DNA of 64,000 bases, taken from assembly GCF_002845985.1 (NCBI RefSeq), contig NZ_PDFK01000001.1, positions 868,001 through 932,000 on the forward strand, written 5' to 3'. The translations under genes were made by a program, and so were the position numbers. Below the pieces are notes generated by a model, which worked only from the letters and a program-made list of their open reading frames with translations, was not told the DNA's origin and made no database searches. Positions 1 to 9,229 of the stretch are shown piece by piece; position 1 is the first letter of the stretch; the number at the start of each line of letters is the position of its first letter. Source of the stretch: Lysinibacillus fusiformis. Its GTDB lineage: Bacteria > Bacillota > Bacilli > Bacillales_A > Planococcaceae.

Positions 1-413
1 AATTTGTTGGCGGTTTTATAGGCTCTCCATCCATGAACTTTTTTAAAGGGGTTTTCCATGAAGAAGGAATTCAGATCGGTCCTATTTCATTAACTATTCC
101 AGCAGAAAAATCAAAATTATTATTAGAACAAGGCTACTTACAAAAAGAGCTGATTCTTGGCATTCGTCCTGAGCATATTTATGAAAATTCTTCTGTCATT
201 TCTGAGCCTTTCTTCTCGTCCATCGAGGCAAATATTGAAGTATCAGAATTAACAGGTGCTGAGCTGATGTTACATGCCCAGTTAAATGGACAGCCTTATA
301 TTGCACGTGTTAACTCTGATACAAAAATTACACAAGGCCAAGTTGCACACCTACAATTTGATATGTCTCGGGCACATTTCTTTGACTTAGAAACAGAGAA
401 ACGCATTCGTTAG
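1..413 (+). CDS. Sugar ABC transporter ATP-binding protein, C-terminal part (UgpC/MsmX/MalK type), partial
   Basis: Only the C-terminal 136 residues are in the window; the frame is open from base 3. The first visible residues, FVGGFIGSPSMNFF, are the hallmark of the MalK/UgpC/MsmX family just after the nucleotide-binding domain. They are followed by a TOBE-type regulatory domain with the characteristic ILGIRPEHIY. These ATPases energise CUT1 carbohydrate importers and in Bacillus one ATPase can serve several importers. The LplABC-like importer at 7.6-11.1 kb has no ATPase of its own, so this gene is a plausible partner, though it is on the opposite strand and separated by 7 kb. The pairing is inference; the family call is firm. 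Confidence 0.9.
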   Translation, partial: FVGGFIGSPSMNFFKGVFHEEGIQIGPISLTIPAEKSKLLLEQGYLQKELILGIRPEHIYENSSVISEPFFSSIEANIEVSELTGAELMLHAQLNGQPYIARVNSDTKITQGQVAHLQFDMSRAHFFDLETEKRIR

Positions 414-899
414 AAGCAAAAAGTACTGCAAATATTAATCCACATAGAAAGGGATTCAGGCAAAGAGTCTGTTTCCCGCTTTTTTTACCTCCCACTCATA
501 GTCCATACTCGATTATTGATTGACTTTAGATTCAACCAACTTCACTGATCTGATTCGATTTTAGAAGATCATCAGTGTTTCTGCATCCAACAATCGTATT
601 TTACTTGGTGGATGTTATTTTGCTATTACTTTATATAAAACAAAGCAAAATAACCAAAAAAGATAGCTAGATGGAAAAATACACTGTCATTTCGCCACTA
701 AGCTATCTCAACTATTTTATATGAGGTTGTCAACTATTACCTCCGTCTTGTAGAAATGAAACATTTCATGTCAAAAATTTCTCAATAGAATCTATAAGGA
801 AGTTGGATTTTTTTATCGATGTAAATCCCTATTTCCCTAACGGTACCGCTATTTTGAAGTAGAAATATATAATATTAAGTATAAAAACGATTGCTCTTT
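414..899. other. Intergenic region with no gene seen
   Basis: The region lies between two convergent genes. I see no open frame with a ribosome binding site. It holds an 8-bp perfect inverted repeat, AGATAGCT at 661-668 and AGCTATCT at 701-708, and a looser one around 622-652 (TTTTGCT/AGCAAAA). Neither has a convincing T-run. These may be a decayed mobile-element end or transcript-end structures; I cannot decide. Confidence 0.4.
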
Positions 900-1775
900 T
901 TATTTCATTGCTGCACCGTACAGTCCCGCCTCACCTTTACGAATACTACTGCCTATAATTTGCTCTTTCCCTTCAAAAGGTGTGTTTAACAAACGTTGCT
1001 GAATCACCTCTTTAATCTGCTCTATGATTTTCGGATGGTGATTAAAAAAGCCGCCACCTAACACTATGCAATGTGGGTCAAGCATCAAAATCATTTGATG
1101 CAATTGTTTTTCCATGCAGTAGATTAATTGCTGCAAAAGCTTATTCATGATGAGGTCTCCCTTGTAATAGAGCTCCATCATATCTTTTAATCGAATTTCC
1201 GAATTCCCCAGTAACGCTATTCCTAACTTTTCTATAGCAGGTCCTGACACACTTTCTTCTAATGTTTCTCCATCATTACCAACGATATTAAAACCTATTT
1301 CACCAGCTAATCCTGTTCCTCTTATAAATTCGCCATTTACAACTGTACAACAAGATAATCCGGTGCTTAATGTTACATATACCATCACTTCTTTGCAGAA
1401 TCCTCTAGCATTGTATTCTCCCCAGGTTGCCATGTTAACATCGTTATCCATCAATATTTGTGCATATGGGAAAAATTCAATTAAACGCTCAGAAATCGGA
1501 AAGTTACTCCACGGTATATTATTTTGATAAACTGCTAGACCTTTTTGAACATCCACAATACCAGGTACACCAATACATACCTTAGAGATTTCATTAATAG
1601 AGACTTCTTGCTCTATACATAGCTTTTCAAAACTATTAATTAAACAATGGAATAAAGTTTCTCTATTTGTAACATCACTTGGTACCTCTTTTTTGATTAA
1701 CAACTGTTGCTGTTGATTGAATAAAGCCGTTGCTAATTTTGTTCCGCCAACATCTGCTACTAAAATATAACGCAT
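900..1775 (-). CDS. ROK-family sugar kinase, zinc motif absent
   Basis: The 291-residue protein opens with the ROK/hexokinase phosphate loop ADVGGTKLATALF and carries the catalytic-Asp region DNDVNMATWGE near residue 107, so it is probably an ATP-dependent hexose or N-acetylhexosamine kinase. Most bacterial ROK kinases carry a GExGH motif plus a CxCGxxGCxE zinc cluster. Here the equivalent is GEIGFN with no cysteine cluster. I chose the ATG at 1775, just after a purine-rich GGTGGTGGAAAG, rather than upstream alternatives. It is the last gene of the amino-sugar cluster. It may phosphorylate the sugar released from the imported glycan, but the substrate cannot be read from sequence. Confidence 0.8.
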   Translation of the reverse strand: MRYILVADVGGTKLATALFNQQQQLLIKKEVPSDVTNRETLFHCLINSFEKLCIEQEVSINEISKVCIGVPGIVDVQKGLAVYQNNIPWSNFPISERLIEFFPYAQILMDNDVNMATWGEYNARGFCKEVMVYVTLSTGLSCCTVVNGEFIRGTGLAGEIGFNIVGNDGETLEESVSGPAIEKLGIALLGNSEIRLKDMMELYYKGDLIMNKLLQQLIYCMEKQLHQMILMLDPHCIVLGGGFFNHHPKIIEQIKEVIQQRLLNTPFEGKEQIIGSSIRKGEAGLYGAAMK

Positions 1776-1874
1776 CTTTCCACCACCAGTTTTCGCCACA
1801 TGATCTACTCGAATTCGCAATTCTCAGAAAGTAAAGGTTATATATATGTCTATTCTTCATTGCATCTGCTTATG

Positions 1875-2891
1875 TTATGAAAGATTTACGACTTGCGTTA
1901 AATTACGTGGCTTATCAGGATCACAACCTTTAAATATTGCATTTTGATAAGCCAATAGTTGGAAATAAGGAATAGCTTCAACAAGTCGATTTAAATCATC
2001 TACTTCTTCTGATAACTTGAGAATTAAATCTGCTTCTAATTCTTCTGAAGCTATACCGATGACAACAACGAAACCTCCCAGCTTTTGAATATCTTTCACT
2101 AATGCGTGATCATATTCCTTCGTTTCATTTTGTGTAAATAAAATAACAACCGTTTCCTTATCGACAATAGAGATAGGGCCGTGACGGAATTCTAAATTGG
2201 AGTAACTTTCACATTCCGTTTGCGTCATTTCCTTTAGCTTTAATGTCGCTTCTTTAGCCAACCCATTATAAGCACCAGACCCTAAAAAGATAAAACGCTT
2301 TTTTGAGACATCTTCTGTCACCTGTGTTAATTGCTTTCCATTGCCTAATGCCGAATGAACAAGTCTAGGAATTTTCTCTAACTGTTTCATCATATCCGTT
2401 CGTCCACTAATTTTCGCTGCATATAATTGGAGAGCATATAGCATATTAGAAAATGATTGAGTCATTACCACACTTTTTTCTGATATATCATTTAAAGCAA
2501 TCAATTCATCAGTTAATTTAGCCATAGGTGTGTCCCCATTACATGTCACTGCCATAGTACGTATATTTTCCGCATCATTCAAATGTTCTAAAGACATAAT
2601 GATTTCCGAAGTTGTCCCCGAACGTGAAATGCCAATGATAAGATACTTTTTATTTTTTAAAATATACGTTTCTGTGTGTAAAAACAACTCAGATGCTGGT
2701 ACAGCAATAGCAAACTCTCCAGTTACAGCTTGATAATAACGTGCTGCAGCAATCGCTAAATAAAATGATGTTCCACACCCCGTGAAAAGAACGACATCTA
2801 CAGCACTTTTATTGAATGCAATTGATTGAACAATGTCTTTTGTTTTTTCTAACTTTTGTCCTTGTGCCATAATCTCATTGTAAGTGTACAT
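1875..2891 (-). CDS. SIS-domain sugar isomerase/deaminase (AgaS/FrlB-like)
   Basis: This protein of about 338 residues has two SIS domains, the fold that binds phosphosugars. The first contains GCGTSFYLA and ISRSGTTSE (phosphate-binding Ser/Thr loops) and the second LGSGAYNGLAKEATLKLKE followed by EFRHGP. That arrangement is typical of AgaS, GlmS C-terminal and FrlB relatives. There is no glutaminase domain, so it is not GlmS. Beside NagA, PfkB and a class II aldolase, an AgaS-like role fits best: conversion of galactosamine- or glucosamine-6-phosphate to a ketose phosphate with ammonia release. The ATG at 2891 follows AGTAGGG; an in-frame TTG two codons earlier is possible. Confidence 0.82.
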   Translation of the reverse strand: MYTYNEIMAQGQKLEKTKDIVQSIAFNKSAVDVVLFTGCGTSFYLAIAAARYYQAVTGEFAIAVPASELFLHTETYILKNKKYLIIGISRSGTTSEIIMSLEHLNDAENIRTMAVTCNGDTPMAKLTDELIALNDISEKSVVMTQSFSNMLYALQLYAAKISGRTDMMKQLEKIPRLVHSALGNGKQLTQVTEDVSKKRFIFLGSGAYNGLAKEATLKLKEMTQTECESYSNLEFRHGPISIVDKETVVILFTQNETKEYDHALVKDIQKLGGFVVVIGIASEELEADLILKLSEEVDDLNRLVEAIPYFQLLAYQNAIFKGCDPDKPRNLTQVVNLS

Positions 2892-2901
2892 AAACAAATC
2901 C

Positions 2902-3840
2902 CTACTTCTCTTTAATTTTAGTTATTTGTATCTCGGCTAAGAGACTTTCAACAGTCACTTTTTGTACTTTTGCAATCTCTTTATTTTCTGCATTCGCTGA
3001 GCCACATGCAACAGCCCATTTATATGCCTCTGTAGGGTCTGCACCCTGTGAGAGCTTATAAATAAGTCCACCTAAAAAGGCATCACCACTGCCAACTGTA
3101 TTGACAACATTTATCCGTGGTGCATTCACTTTGTAAACCCCTAACGAATTAACGAATAAAGCCCCTTGCTCGCCCAATGAAAAACACACATGTTCAATCC
3201 CTAATTCTTGTAATTTTACACCAGCTTGAACTAAGTCTTTCTGAGCTAGAACTGGCTTACCAATCAATTGAGTCATTTCATCCTCATTAGGTTTAATGAT
3301 AGAGGGTATTGCCTTAATACCATGTTTCAACGCATCACCACTTGTATCAAGTGCAACTCGAATCCCTTTTTGCTTTAATCTATGAATAATCTCCGCATAG
3401 GCCGTTTTTGGGATACCTTTAGGTAGGCTTCCTGACAACACAAAATAGCTAGTATGTTCGGCTTGTGCCTCAACCCAATTTAACATTTTATTCCATTCAT
3501 ATTCATAAATGGTTGGTCCTGTCTCTAAAAGCTCTGTCATTTCCTTCTTTTGCTGATTAATAACGGTTAAACAAATTCGGTTTTCTTCCTGTATTTGTAT
3601 GAACTCTGTTTGTAAATTTTCTTCCTGTAAAAGTTCCTTTATTCTACTACCATTTAATCCACCAACGAAACCGCCAATAATTACATCGCCACCAAGTGCC
3701 ACGATAACACGAGCTACATTAACACCTTTCCCTCCACCTTGTTGTGACTTCTGCGATACACGATTGGTTTGACCAACCATTAAAGAACCTACCTCATATA
3801 CTTGGTCAATGGCTGCGTTTAAGGTTAATGTAGTAATCAT
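2902..3840 (-). CDS. PfkB-family 1-phosphofructokinase / tagatose-6-phosphate kinase
   Basis: This 312-residue ribokinase-fold enzyme has the N-terminal substrate motif GGGKGVNVARV near residue 37 and the C-terminal PfkB signature VNTVGSGDAFLGGL near residue 245, which holds the anion-hole glycines and catalytic Asp. The start ATTLTLNAAID-like opening is that of the FruK/LacC subfamily. Its ATG overlaps the aldolase stop by 4 bases (ATGA), which implies translational coupling. With the neighbouring aldolase it would make a ketose-1,6-bisphosphate and split it to triose phosphates. Whether the substrate is tagatose-6-phosphate or fructose phosphate is not decided by sequence; the AgaS-like neighbour favours tagatose. 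Confidence 0.88.
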   Translation of the reverse strand: MITTLTLNAAIDQVYEVGSLMVGQTNRVSQKSQQGGGKGVNVARVIVALGGDVIIGGFVGGLNGSRIKELLQEENLQTEFIQIQEENRICLTVINQQKKEMTELLETGPTIYEYEWNKMLNWVEAQAEHTSYFVLSGSLPKGIPKTAYAEIIHRLKQKGIRVALDTSGDALKHGIKAIPSIIKPNEDEMTQLIGKPVLAQKDLVQAGVKLQELGIEHVCFSLGEQGALFVNSLGVYKVNAPRINVVNTVGSGDAFLGGLIYKLSQGADPTEAYKWAVACGSANAENKEIAKVQKVTVESLLAEIQITKIKEK

Positions 3841-4679
3841 TTTTGTAACATCTCAATCTTTTGCTCTACTAACTTAATTAAAGATTCACGTGCTGGAAGG
3901 AAATACTTTCTTGGATCATTTTCAGTTGGATTATCCTTAAAATAAGCTCTTAATTGCTCAGCAAATAAATCCTTCAGCTCAGTAGAAAAATTCACTTTTG
4001 CAATGCCGTAATTCAAAGATTTACGCACATCCTCTTCTGGCACTCCAGATGCTCCGTGCATGACTAAGGGCACATTTGTAGAACAATGAATTTCTTGTAA
4101 AAGATCAAATTGTAATTTTGGCTTTTGTTTATACTTACCATGCGCTGTACCAAAAGCTGGAGCAAATGACTGGATTCCTGTAACCTTTACAAAATGTTCA
4201 GCCTGCTTGGGTTCAGTAAAGAATGCATTATCCTCATGGACACTTAAACGATCTTCGACACCACCAATTGTCCCAAGCTCTGCTTCAACAGGTACATTTA
4301 ACGCATTTGCAGCTTCTACTACTTTTTTTACTAATAAGATATTTTCCTCAAAAGGTAAGGAGGAACCATCAATCATCACAGAGGTATAGCCTGCCCGTAA
4401 ACATTCCATAACAATCTTATAAGATTCACCATGATCCAGATGTAATGCCACCGGTACTTTTGCCTGTTCAGCTGCTGTTTTTGCAAGTGCAATCATATAA
4501 GGCATCTCAACATATTTATAAGTGCTTGAAGTTGTCTGCAAAATGACAGGTGCACCTACTTTTTCTGCACCAGCAATTACTGCTTTTATAATTTCCAAAT
4601 TATGTGCTCCAAAAGCACCGATTGCATAATTATTTTTATAAGCATCTTCTAACATAACTTTAGTTGTCACTAATGGCAT
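3837..4679 (-). CDS. Class II ketose-bisphosphate aldolase (KbaY/GatY/FbaA family)
   Basis: The 280-residue protein shows the class II aldolase zinc ligands: HLDHGESYK near residue 80, AELGTIGGVED near 133, FGTAHGKYK near 178 and MHGASGVPEE near 207. It would cleave tagatose- or fructose-1,6-bisphosphate into dihydroxyacetone phosphate and glyceraldehyde-3-phosphate. Length and motifs fit the GatY/KbaY/FbaA family. The gene begins after a GGGAGGAATT ribosome binding site and overlaps the downstream kinase. A TTGGTATA-type candidate operator for the GntR regulator lies just upstream. Since the housekeeping aldolase is normally elsewhere, a pathway-specific role is likely. Confidence 0.9.
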   Translation of the reverse strand: MPLVTTKVMLEDAYKNNYAIGAFGAHNLEIIKAVIAGAEKVGAPVILQTTSSTYKYVEMPYMIALAKTAAEQAKVPVALHLDHGESYKIVMECLRAGYTSVMIDGSSLPFEENILLVKKVVEAANALNVPVEAELGTIGGVEDRLSVHEDNAFFTEPKQAEHFVKVTGIQSFAPAFGTAHGKYKQKPKLQFDLLQEIHCSTNVPLVMHGASGVPEEDVRKSLNYGIAKVNFSTELKDLFAEQLRAYFKDNPTENDPRKYFLPARESLIKLVEQKIEMLQK

Positions 4680-4703
4680 AATAGAATTCCTCCCTCAATG
4701 GGT

Positions 4704-4722
4704 TGTTGGTATAATCTATAAC
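4704..4722. promoter_or_regulatory. Candidate NagR/YvoA-type (GntR-UTRA) operator upstream of the aldolase
   Basis: The sequence TTGGTATAATCTATAAC lies 25-40 bases before the aldolase start. It resembles, from memory, the dre sites bound by NagR/YvoA in Bacillus (TTGGTATAGA core). The NagR-like gene is adjacent. This is motif similarity only. Confidence 0.5.
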
Positions 4723-4748
4723 ATAAAAAAATAGAGGGAATTACTCAA

Positions 4749-5480
4749 TTAGTTTAATTCTGTATAAAATCGGCAACGATCCCCTCTTACAATCGAAATA
4801 CAGAATTCAACTGGTTTTCCTGAAGTATCAAACGCAGTTCGTTCTAGTAATAAAGCTGGTTTTCCAGCATCTGTTTTCAATAAAGGCGCTTCATCTTTAT
4901 TAATAAGGACTGGTTCAAAAGCTTCTCGCGCCCTTACAACAATAATGTTAAACCGTTGTTCTAATAAGCTGTATAAAGAGGAAGTAGTTACTTCTTTTAA
5001 TATTTCACTATCCTTAATAATACTTAAAGGTAAAAATGATGATTCCAAAATAATAGGCTCATTATCTGCAAATCGTAAACGCTTCATTTCTACTACTTGC
5101 TCATTTTCCTCTAATGCTAAATTGGACCTAACCTTTGTTGAGGGATAAACCTTCTGTATTTCTAGCACTTCATCTCTTGGATTTAAACCTTTTTCTTGAA
5201 TCATGCGACTAAAACTATAAAATCCTCCAAGCGATTGTTCAAGTCTAGGTTTCGAAACGAAGGTCCCTTTCCCTTGTATACGATATAATTTCTCTTCCTT
5301 TACTAATTCCTCAATTGCCTTTTTTACTGTATTTCGACTAACTCGAAACATTTCCATTAATTGGTTTTCTGAGTCAATTTTATCTCCTGGCTTCCATTCA
5401 CCTGATTGTATTTTTGCAAATAATATTTGTTTCAATTGGTGATACAATGGGATTACACTGGATTGATCTAACAAATGCAT
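4749..5480 (-). CDS. GntR-family regulator with UTRA effector domain (NagR/YvoA-like)
   Basis: The protein has 243 residues. Residues 1-75 form a GntR winged helix (PLYHQLKQILFAKI, ENQLMEMFRVSRNTVKKAIEEL, IQGKGTFVSKP). The rest is a UTRA/HutC ligand domain that in this family binds a sugar phosphate such as GlcN-6-P or GlcNAc-6-P. It lies inside the amino-sugar cluster, between nagA and the aldolase gene, so local control is the natural reading. TGGTATA motifs occur in front of this gene (5515-5521, minus strand) and of the aldolase (4706-4722). By analogy it would repress until a phosphorylated amino sugar binds. Confidence 0.88.
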   Translation of the reverse strand: MHLLDQSSVIPLYHQLKQILFAKIQSGEWKPGDKIDSENQLMEMFRVSRNTVKKAIEELVKEEKLYRIQGKGTFVSKPRLEQSLGGFYSFSRMIQEKGLNPRDEVLEIQKVYPSTKVRSNLALEENEQVVEMKRLRFADNEPIILESSFLPLSIIKDSEILKEVTTSSLYSLLEQRFNIIVVRAREAFEPVLINKDEAPLLKTDAGKPALLLERTAFDTSGKPVEFCISIVRGDRCRFYTELN

Positions 5481-5510
5481 CTTTTTTCCTTCCTTCTCTA
5501 GGTTTTGTAA

Positions 5511-5530
5511 TCAATATACCATCTATATAA
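5511..5530. promoter_or_regulatory. Second TGGTATA-type candidate operator, before the gntR gene
   Basis: On the minus strand TATATAGATGGTATATTG lies about 30-50 bases before the regulator start. It shares TGGTATA and the TATAGAT block with the site before the aldolase, as expected for autoregulation. Motif match only. Confidence 0.4.
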
Positions 5531-5549
5531 AAAGATGCCTATTGATATA

Positions 5550-6728
5550 TCAACCCTTCTCAAAGGCAAGATTCCCTAAGCAAAAAGTTTTCTCCACTTC
5601 TCCTTCTTCATTCAACCAAACAACATCTGCATCTTTTCCTAGTGCAATAGACCCTTTTCGCTTATCGAACCCTAAATGTACTGCTTGATTCAAAGAAACA
5701 AGACGCATTTGTTCAACGATTGAAAGTGTAAGCCACTCTTCTATGTTTTTCCTTGCTGTATTCATATTCAACACACTTCCAGCTAAGGATCCTGTTTTAC
5801 GTTGAATACATTGATTATTGATTACTTCTACTTCATTTCCACCTAAACTATACATACCATCTGGCATCCCCTTTGCACGTATACCATCTGTAATGACTAA
5901 TAAACGATCTAAGCCCGTCATTTTGTAAACCATTGGTAGTAAATCTTTATGGAAATGAATATTATCTGGAATTACCTCAACATACACATCTTCAGCTAAA
6001 AGCACTGCTCCAACAACACCTGGATCACGATGATGAAGTCCACTCATACCATTAAATAGATGTGTTGCATGAGTGATACCAGCTTTTAATGCATGGATTG
6101 CCGTATGATAGTCAGCGTCAGAATGACCAATAGATGCAATAATTCCCTTACTAGTCAATTCTTTTAGTAATTCGAAATTGCTATCTTCCTCAGGTGCAAA
6201 TGTGACAAGACGAATGGATTGTTGAGACTTATCGTATAAATCATTAAATTGTTGAACATTTGGCTTTAAGATATACTCTTCTGGTTGGGCTCCTTTTTTT
6301 GCCCCATTAATAAATGGACCTTCTAAATGAATTCCTAACATTTCAGCTACTGCTGTAGGTTGGTTTTTATAATAAGAATAAAGTTCCTCAATAGTAGCTT
6401 CAATCTCTGACATAGGAGCTGTCATCGTTGTTGCTAAAAAAGCTGTTATGCCTTCACTAGCTAAATACTTCGCCATTTTCGAATAACAAATTTGATCAGC
6501 ATCCATAAAATCATGTCCTAAAGCACCATGTACATGGATATCGATCATTCCAGGGATTATATAACCTTTTAGCTGACAGTCTATTACATTCTCTATCGAA
6601 GCTAGTGAAGGACAATTATCCATTTGATCAATTACTGTAATTTTCCCTCCCGACATTTCTAGAAATCCGTTATTTAAAATTTGATTTTCCAAAACGATAT
6701 TAGCATTAATAATCCATATTTTATTCAT
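5550..6728 (-). CDS. nagA: N-acetylglucosamine-6-phosphate deacetylase (NagA/AgaA family)
   Basis: This is a 392-residue amidohydrolase. It has the metal-binding HVH in IPGMIDIHVHGALGHDF near residue 60, LEGPFINGAKKGA near 136, GHSDADYHTAIHALKAG near 200, HLFNGMSGLHHRDPG near 225 and the catalytic Asp in VITDGIRAKGMPDG near 278. These are the standard NagA motifs. It removes acetate from an N-acetylhexosamine-6-phosphate in the cytosol and supplies the SIS-domain enzyme. AgaA (GalNAc-specific) and NagA cannot be told apart here. The start overlaps the end of the DUF624 gene by 4 bases, so the two are in one transcript. Confidence 0.92.
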   Translation of the reverse strand: MNKIWIINANIVLENQILNNGFLEMSGGKITVIDQMDNCPSLASIENVIDCQLKGYIIPGMIDIHVHGALGHDFMDADQICYSKMAKYLASEGITAFLATTMTAPMSEIEATIEELYSYYKNQPTAVAEMLGIHLEGPFINGAKKGAQPEEYILKPNVQQFNDLYDKSQQSIRLVTFAPEEDSNFELLKELTSKGIIASIGHSDADYHTAIHALKAGITHATHLFNGMSGLHHRDPGVVGAVLLAEDVYVEVIPDNIHFHKDLLPMVYKMTGLDRLLVITDGIRAKGMPDGMYSLGGNEVEVINNQCIQRKTGSLAGSVLNMNTARKNIEEWLTLSIVEQMRLVSLNQAVHLGFDKRKGSIALGKDADVVWLNEEGEVEKTFCLGNLAFEKG

Positions 6729-7396
6729 GAGGTTATCCCTCCACCAGAATACTGTGGTAGATTCGTTTGTTCCTCTGCTTCAATTTCTTTCTTAAATATA
6801 TGAGATGACATCCAAGTTAAAAATAATGCAGTTAAGCTAACACCGAAGAATGGTAATAAGCCAGGAATCCAACTATAAATTTTATATAGTATGGCAAGCC
6901 CTATAATGCTGCTAATCATCTGTAATGGATACGCAATACTAAATATGATGGAAGCCGCAAAGTAACGTAATGATGGTAAATTATAATGGGCATATAGTTG
7001 AAATATATTCACTAGAATAATACCGAATAGCATACTAATTGTGATGAACATTGTTAGCAAAAGTAAACCAAGTATGCCATTAAATGTTATAATAATCTGA
7101 AAATTAATGATTAAAAAGTAGCCTAAACCCAGTAAGATAATACCTATTTTATTAGATGGAATAAATTCGACTTTATATGTATTCCAATATATTTTTACTA
7201 ATCTTTTTAAGTCATCTTCTCCTAGTAATCTTTTACGTAAAGTAGTAAACATTGCAACAGTTGCTGGGGATAGTCCAAATAAAACAAGTCCAAGCAAAGT
7301 TAAGCCTGTCCATAATATCTGTAGCACTGCTAACAATGTGATCCACTCTACAATCCAGTATAATTTACTTTTCCACCCTTCAAATTCCAAGTACAT
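6725..7396 (-). CDS. DUF624 (YesL-like) membrane protein
   Basis: This small integral membrane protein (about 223 residues) has five or so hydrophobic segments and the YesL-type opening in which LTLLGLVLFGLSPATVAMFTTLRK follows an amphipathic N-terminus. DUF624 proteins are usually found beside LplABC/YesOPQ oligosaccharide importers, as here. Their role is unproven; an accessory function in import or its control is usually assumed. The ribosome binding site GGGAGG lies immediately before the ATG at 7396. A TTG six bases further in has better spacing and may be the true start. Confidence 0.8.
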   Translation of the reverse strand: MYLEFEGWKSKLYWIVEWITLLAVLQILWTGLTLLGLVLFGLSPATVAMFTTLRKRLLGEDDLKRLVKIYWNTYKVEFIPSNKIGIILLGLGYFLIINFQIIITFNGILGLLLLTMFITISMLFGIILVNIFQLYAHYNLPSLRYFAASIIFSIAYPLQMISSIIGLAILYKIYSWIPGLLPFFGVSLTALFLTWMSSHIFKKEIEAEEQTNLPQYSGGGITS

Positions 7397-7507
7397 TACC
7401 TCCCTACGATTCACATACAACTATATATCGTGCATGCTTCATTTTAAGTGTGAAGAGTTGGTTTCTCTAACTAGACACGTCATTAGAAAGAAGGTTTATA
7501 GAATGAG

Positions 7508-7554
7508 GGTCACATAAGCTTGGAATCAAAAGTGACTATTTAGCTTATGTGACC
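7508..7554. terminator. 12-bp perfect inverted repeat between binding-protein gene and yesL-like gene
   Basis: GGTCACATAAGC (7508-7519) and its exact complement (7543-7554) flank a 23-base loop. The plus-strand exit is T-rich but the minus-strand exit, the direction of the operon, is not. It may be a partial terminator or an mRNA-stabilising hairpin that lets the upstream binding-protein gene accumulate more transcript than the genes after it. Confidence 0.5.
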
Positions 7555-7593
7555 TTCTCCTTCTTATTAAGCTTGAAGGAAATCTAAATCTAA

Positions 7594-9210
7594 TTATTTT
7601 GATCGGTCATATGCCCCTTGTGCTACTTCCAAATATTCTTGTAAGCCCATCTTCTCAATTGTTTTCTTATAATCATTCCATTTATCGAAGCTTTCTTTAC
7701 CTGTAATAAAACTTGCCGTCATTTCATTTACATACGTTTGAATGTCTGTTAAAACGGCTGACACTCGATCATTTTCTTCTACTGTGTAATTCAATCCTGG
7801 AATAATTTCATCATCTTTCAATGCATATGGCATTACTTGGTTAGCATTGTTAATAGAATTTTCCTTAGCCTCTGCACCTTGGAAGTACTTTTTCGTTACA
7901 ATCCCAGGGTAATAGCCGCCTGGCCATGTTAAATAATCACTTATCGCTTGATCTAAGTTTTTGCCATCTGGGTTATTCGTAATATTTTCTACATATTGAA
8001 TAGTACCATCCGCATTTTCTTCGTAAGTGACACCTTCAAAGCCCATAAAGAACATTTTAGCTCCTTCATCACCATATAAATGATCAATCCAACGAACCAT
8101 CGCTTCAGGATTTTTCGCTTTATCTGTTAAAACAAACATGCCTAAATTACCAAGACCATTAGTCATCGCAGTAAATTGTCTATCCCCATTCGGTCCTTCT
8201 AAAACTTGTGCACCAGTATAACCATCTATTTTATATAACTCTTTCGGGTCTACTTCACTAAGCATACCAAACGTCCCTTTAGCTGCTTCTGCCGCAAATT
8301 TCTGAGGCTCTGTCGTAAATACATCTTTATTGATTAAACCTTCTTTGTAAAGTTTATTTAAAAACTCAAGTAATTGTTTATATTCGTCTGTCGTTGGCAC
8401 GAAACGGAATTCTTCAGTTCCTTTTTTAAAGTCTAAATTCAGATTCATCGTTCCTTGTTTATTCAAGCCAAATGAACCTCTTAAATAAGAAATAATTTGT
8501 TCAATACCATAGCCAGTTCCCCAGCCTTGTTCATCTTGTAAACCATTGCCATTAGGATCATTCTCTTTAAATGCTTTCAGCACGTTATACAAGTCTTCTG
8601 TTGTTTCAGGTGATTGTAAACCTAGATTATCAAGCCATTTCTGGTTAATCCATGGAGCTCCGACGCGAAGTGATGAAAACTTCGGATCGTAAATTGTTGG
8701 GAAGCCATAAATATTGCCATCTGCCATCGTCACACCTTGTTTTACAGATGGGTATTCTTCTAATAGTTTTTTAAAATTTGGAGCATATTGATCAATATAA
8801 TCATTCAACGGTAAGAATACACCTTGTTGTCCATACTTGATTAAATCAGTTTTTGAAAATGCTGATGCAAAGAATATTTCTGGATAATTTCCAGCAGCTA
8901 AAAGTAAGTTCTTTTTGTCCGCTAATACTTCAGTCTGAACAGTTGTCCAATTAATATGGACGTTAGACATTTTCTCGTATTCTTCCCATAACATTAGATT
9001 GTTCCAATCTTGTGATGCAAAAAACTTTGCTGCAAAACCGTCTACTTCAATTTTCTCTTTTGTAATAGGCATATCCGTTGCATTCAAATGATCTAGATTA
9101 CCGCTTTTTTCTCCACCATTATCTTTATTATCTGAACATGCTCCTAGCAAACTTGCAGCTAACATCAGGCTTGTTACTAAACCGTAAACACGCTTTTTTT
9201 TCACTTTCAT
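7594..9210 (-). CDS. Extracellular sugar-binding lipoprotein (LplA-like, family 1)
   Basis: A 538-residue solute-binding protein with a lipoprotein signal peptide: basic start MKVKKKR, hydrophobic stretch, lipobox LLGAC at about residue 21-25. It belongs to the large LplA/YtcQ group, of about 500-560 residues, that binds oligosaccharides for CUT1 importers. It is followed downstream by a hairpin and preceded in the transcript by both permease genes. The ligand cannot be read directly. The neighbours suggest an amino-sugar-containing glycan. Confidence 0.88.
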   Translation of the reverse strand: MKVKKKRVYGLVTSLMLAASLLGACSDNKDNGGEKSGNLDHLNATDMPITKEKIEVDGFAAKFFASQDWNNLMLWEEYEKMSNVHINWTTVQTEVLADKKNLLLAAGNYPEIFFASAFSKTDLIKYGQQGVFLPLNDYIDQYAPNFKKLLEEYPSVKQGVTMADGNIYGFPTIYDPKFSSLRVGAPWINQKWLDNLGLQSPETTEDLYNVLKAFKENDPNGNGLQDEQGWGTGYGIEQIISYLRGSFGLNKQGTMNLNLDFKKGTEEFRFVPTTDEYKQLLEFLNKLYKEGLINKDVFTTEPQKFAAEAAKGTFGMLSEVDPKELYKIDGYTGAQVLEGPNGDRQFTAMTNGLGNLGMFVLTDKAKNPEAMVRWIDHLYGDEGAKMFFMGFEGVTYEENADGTIQYVENITNNPDGKNLDQAISDYLTWPGGYYPGIVTKKYFQGAEAKENSINNANQVMPYALKDDEIIPGLNYTVEENDRVSAVLTDIQTYVNEMTASFITGKESFDKWNDYKKTIEKMGLQEYLEVAQGAYDRSK

Positions 9211-9229
9211 TTAAAATCGCCCCTATTCT

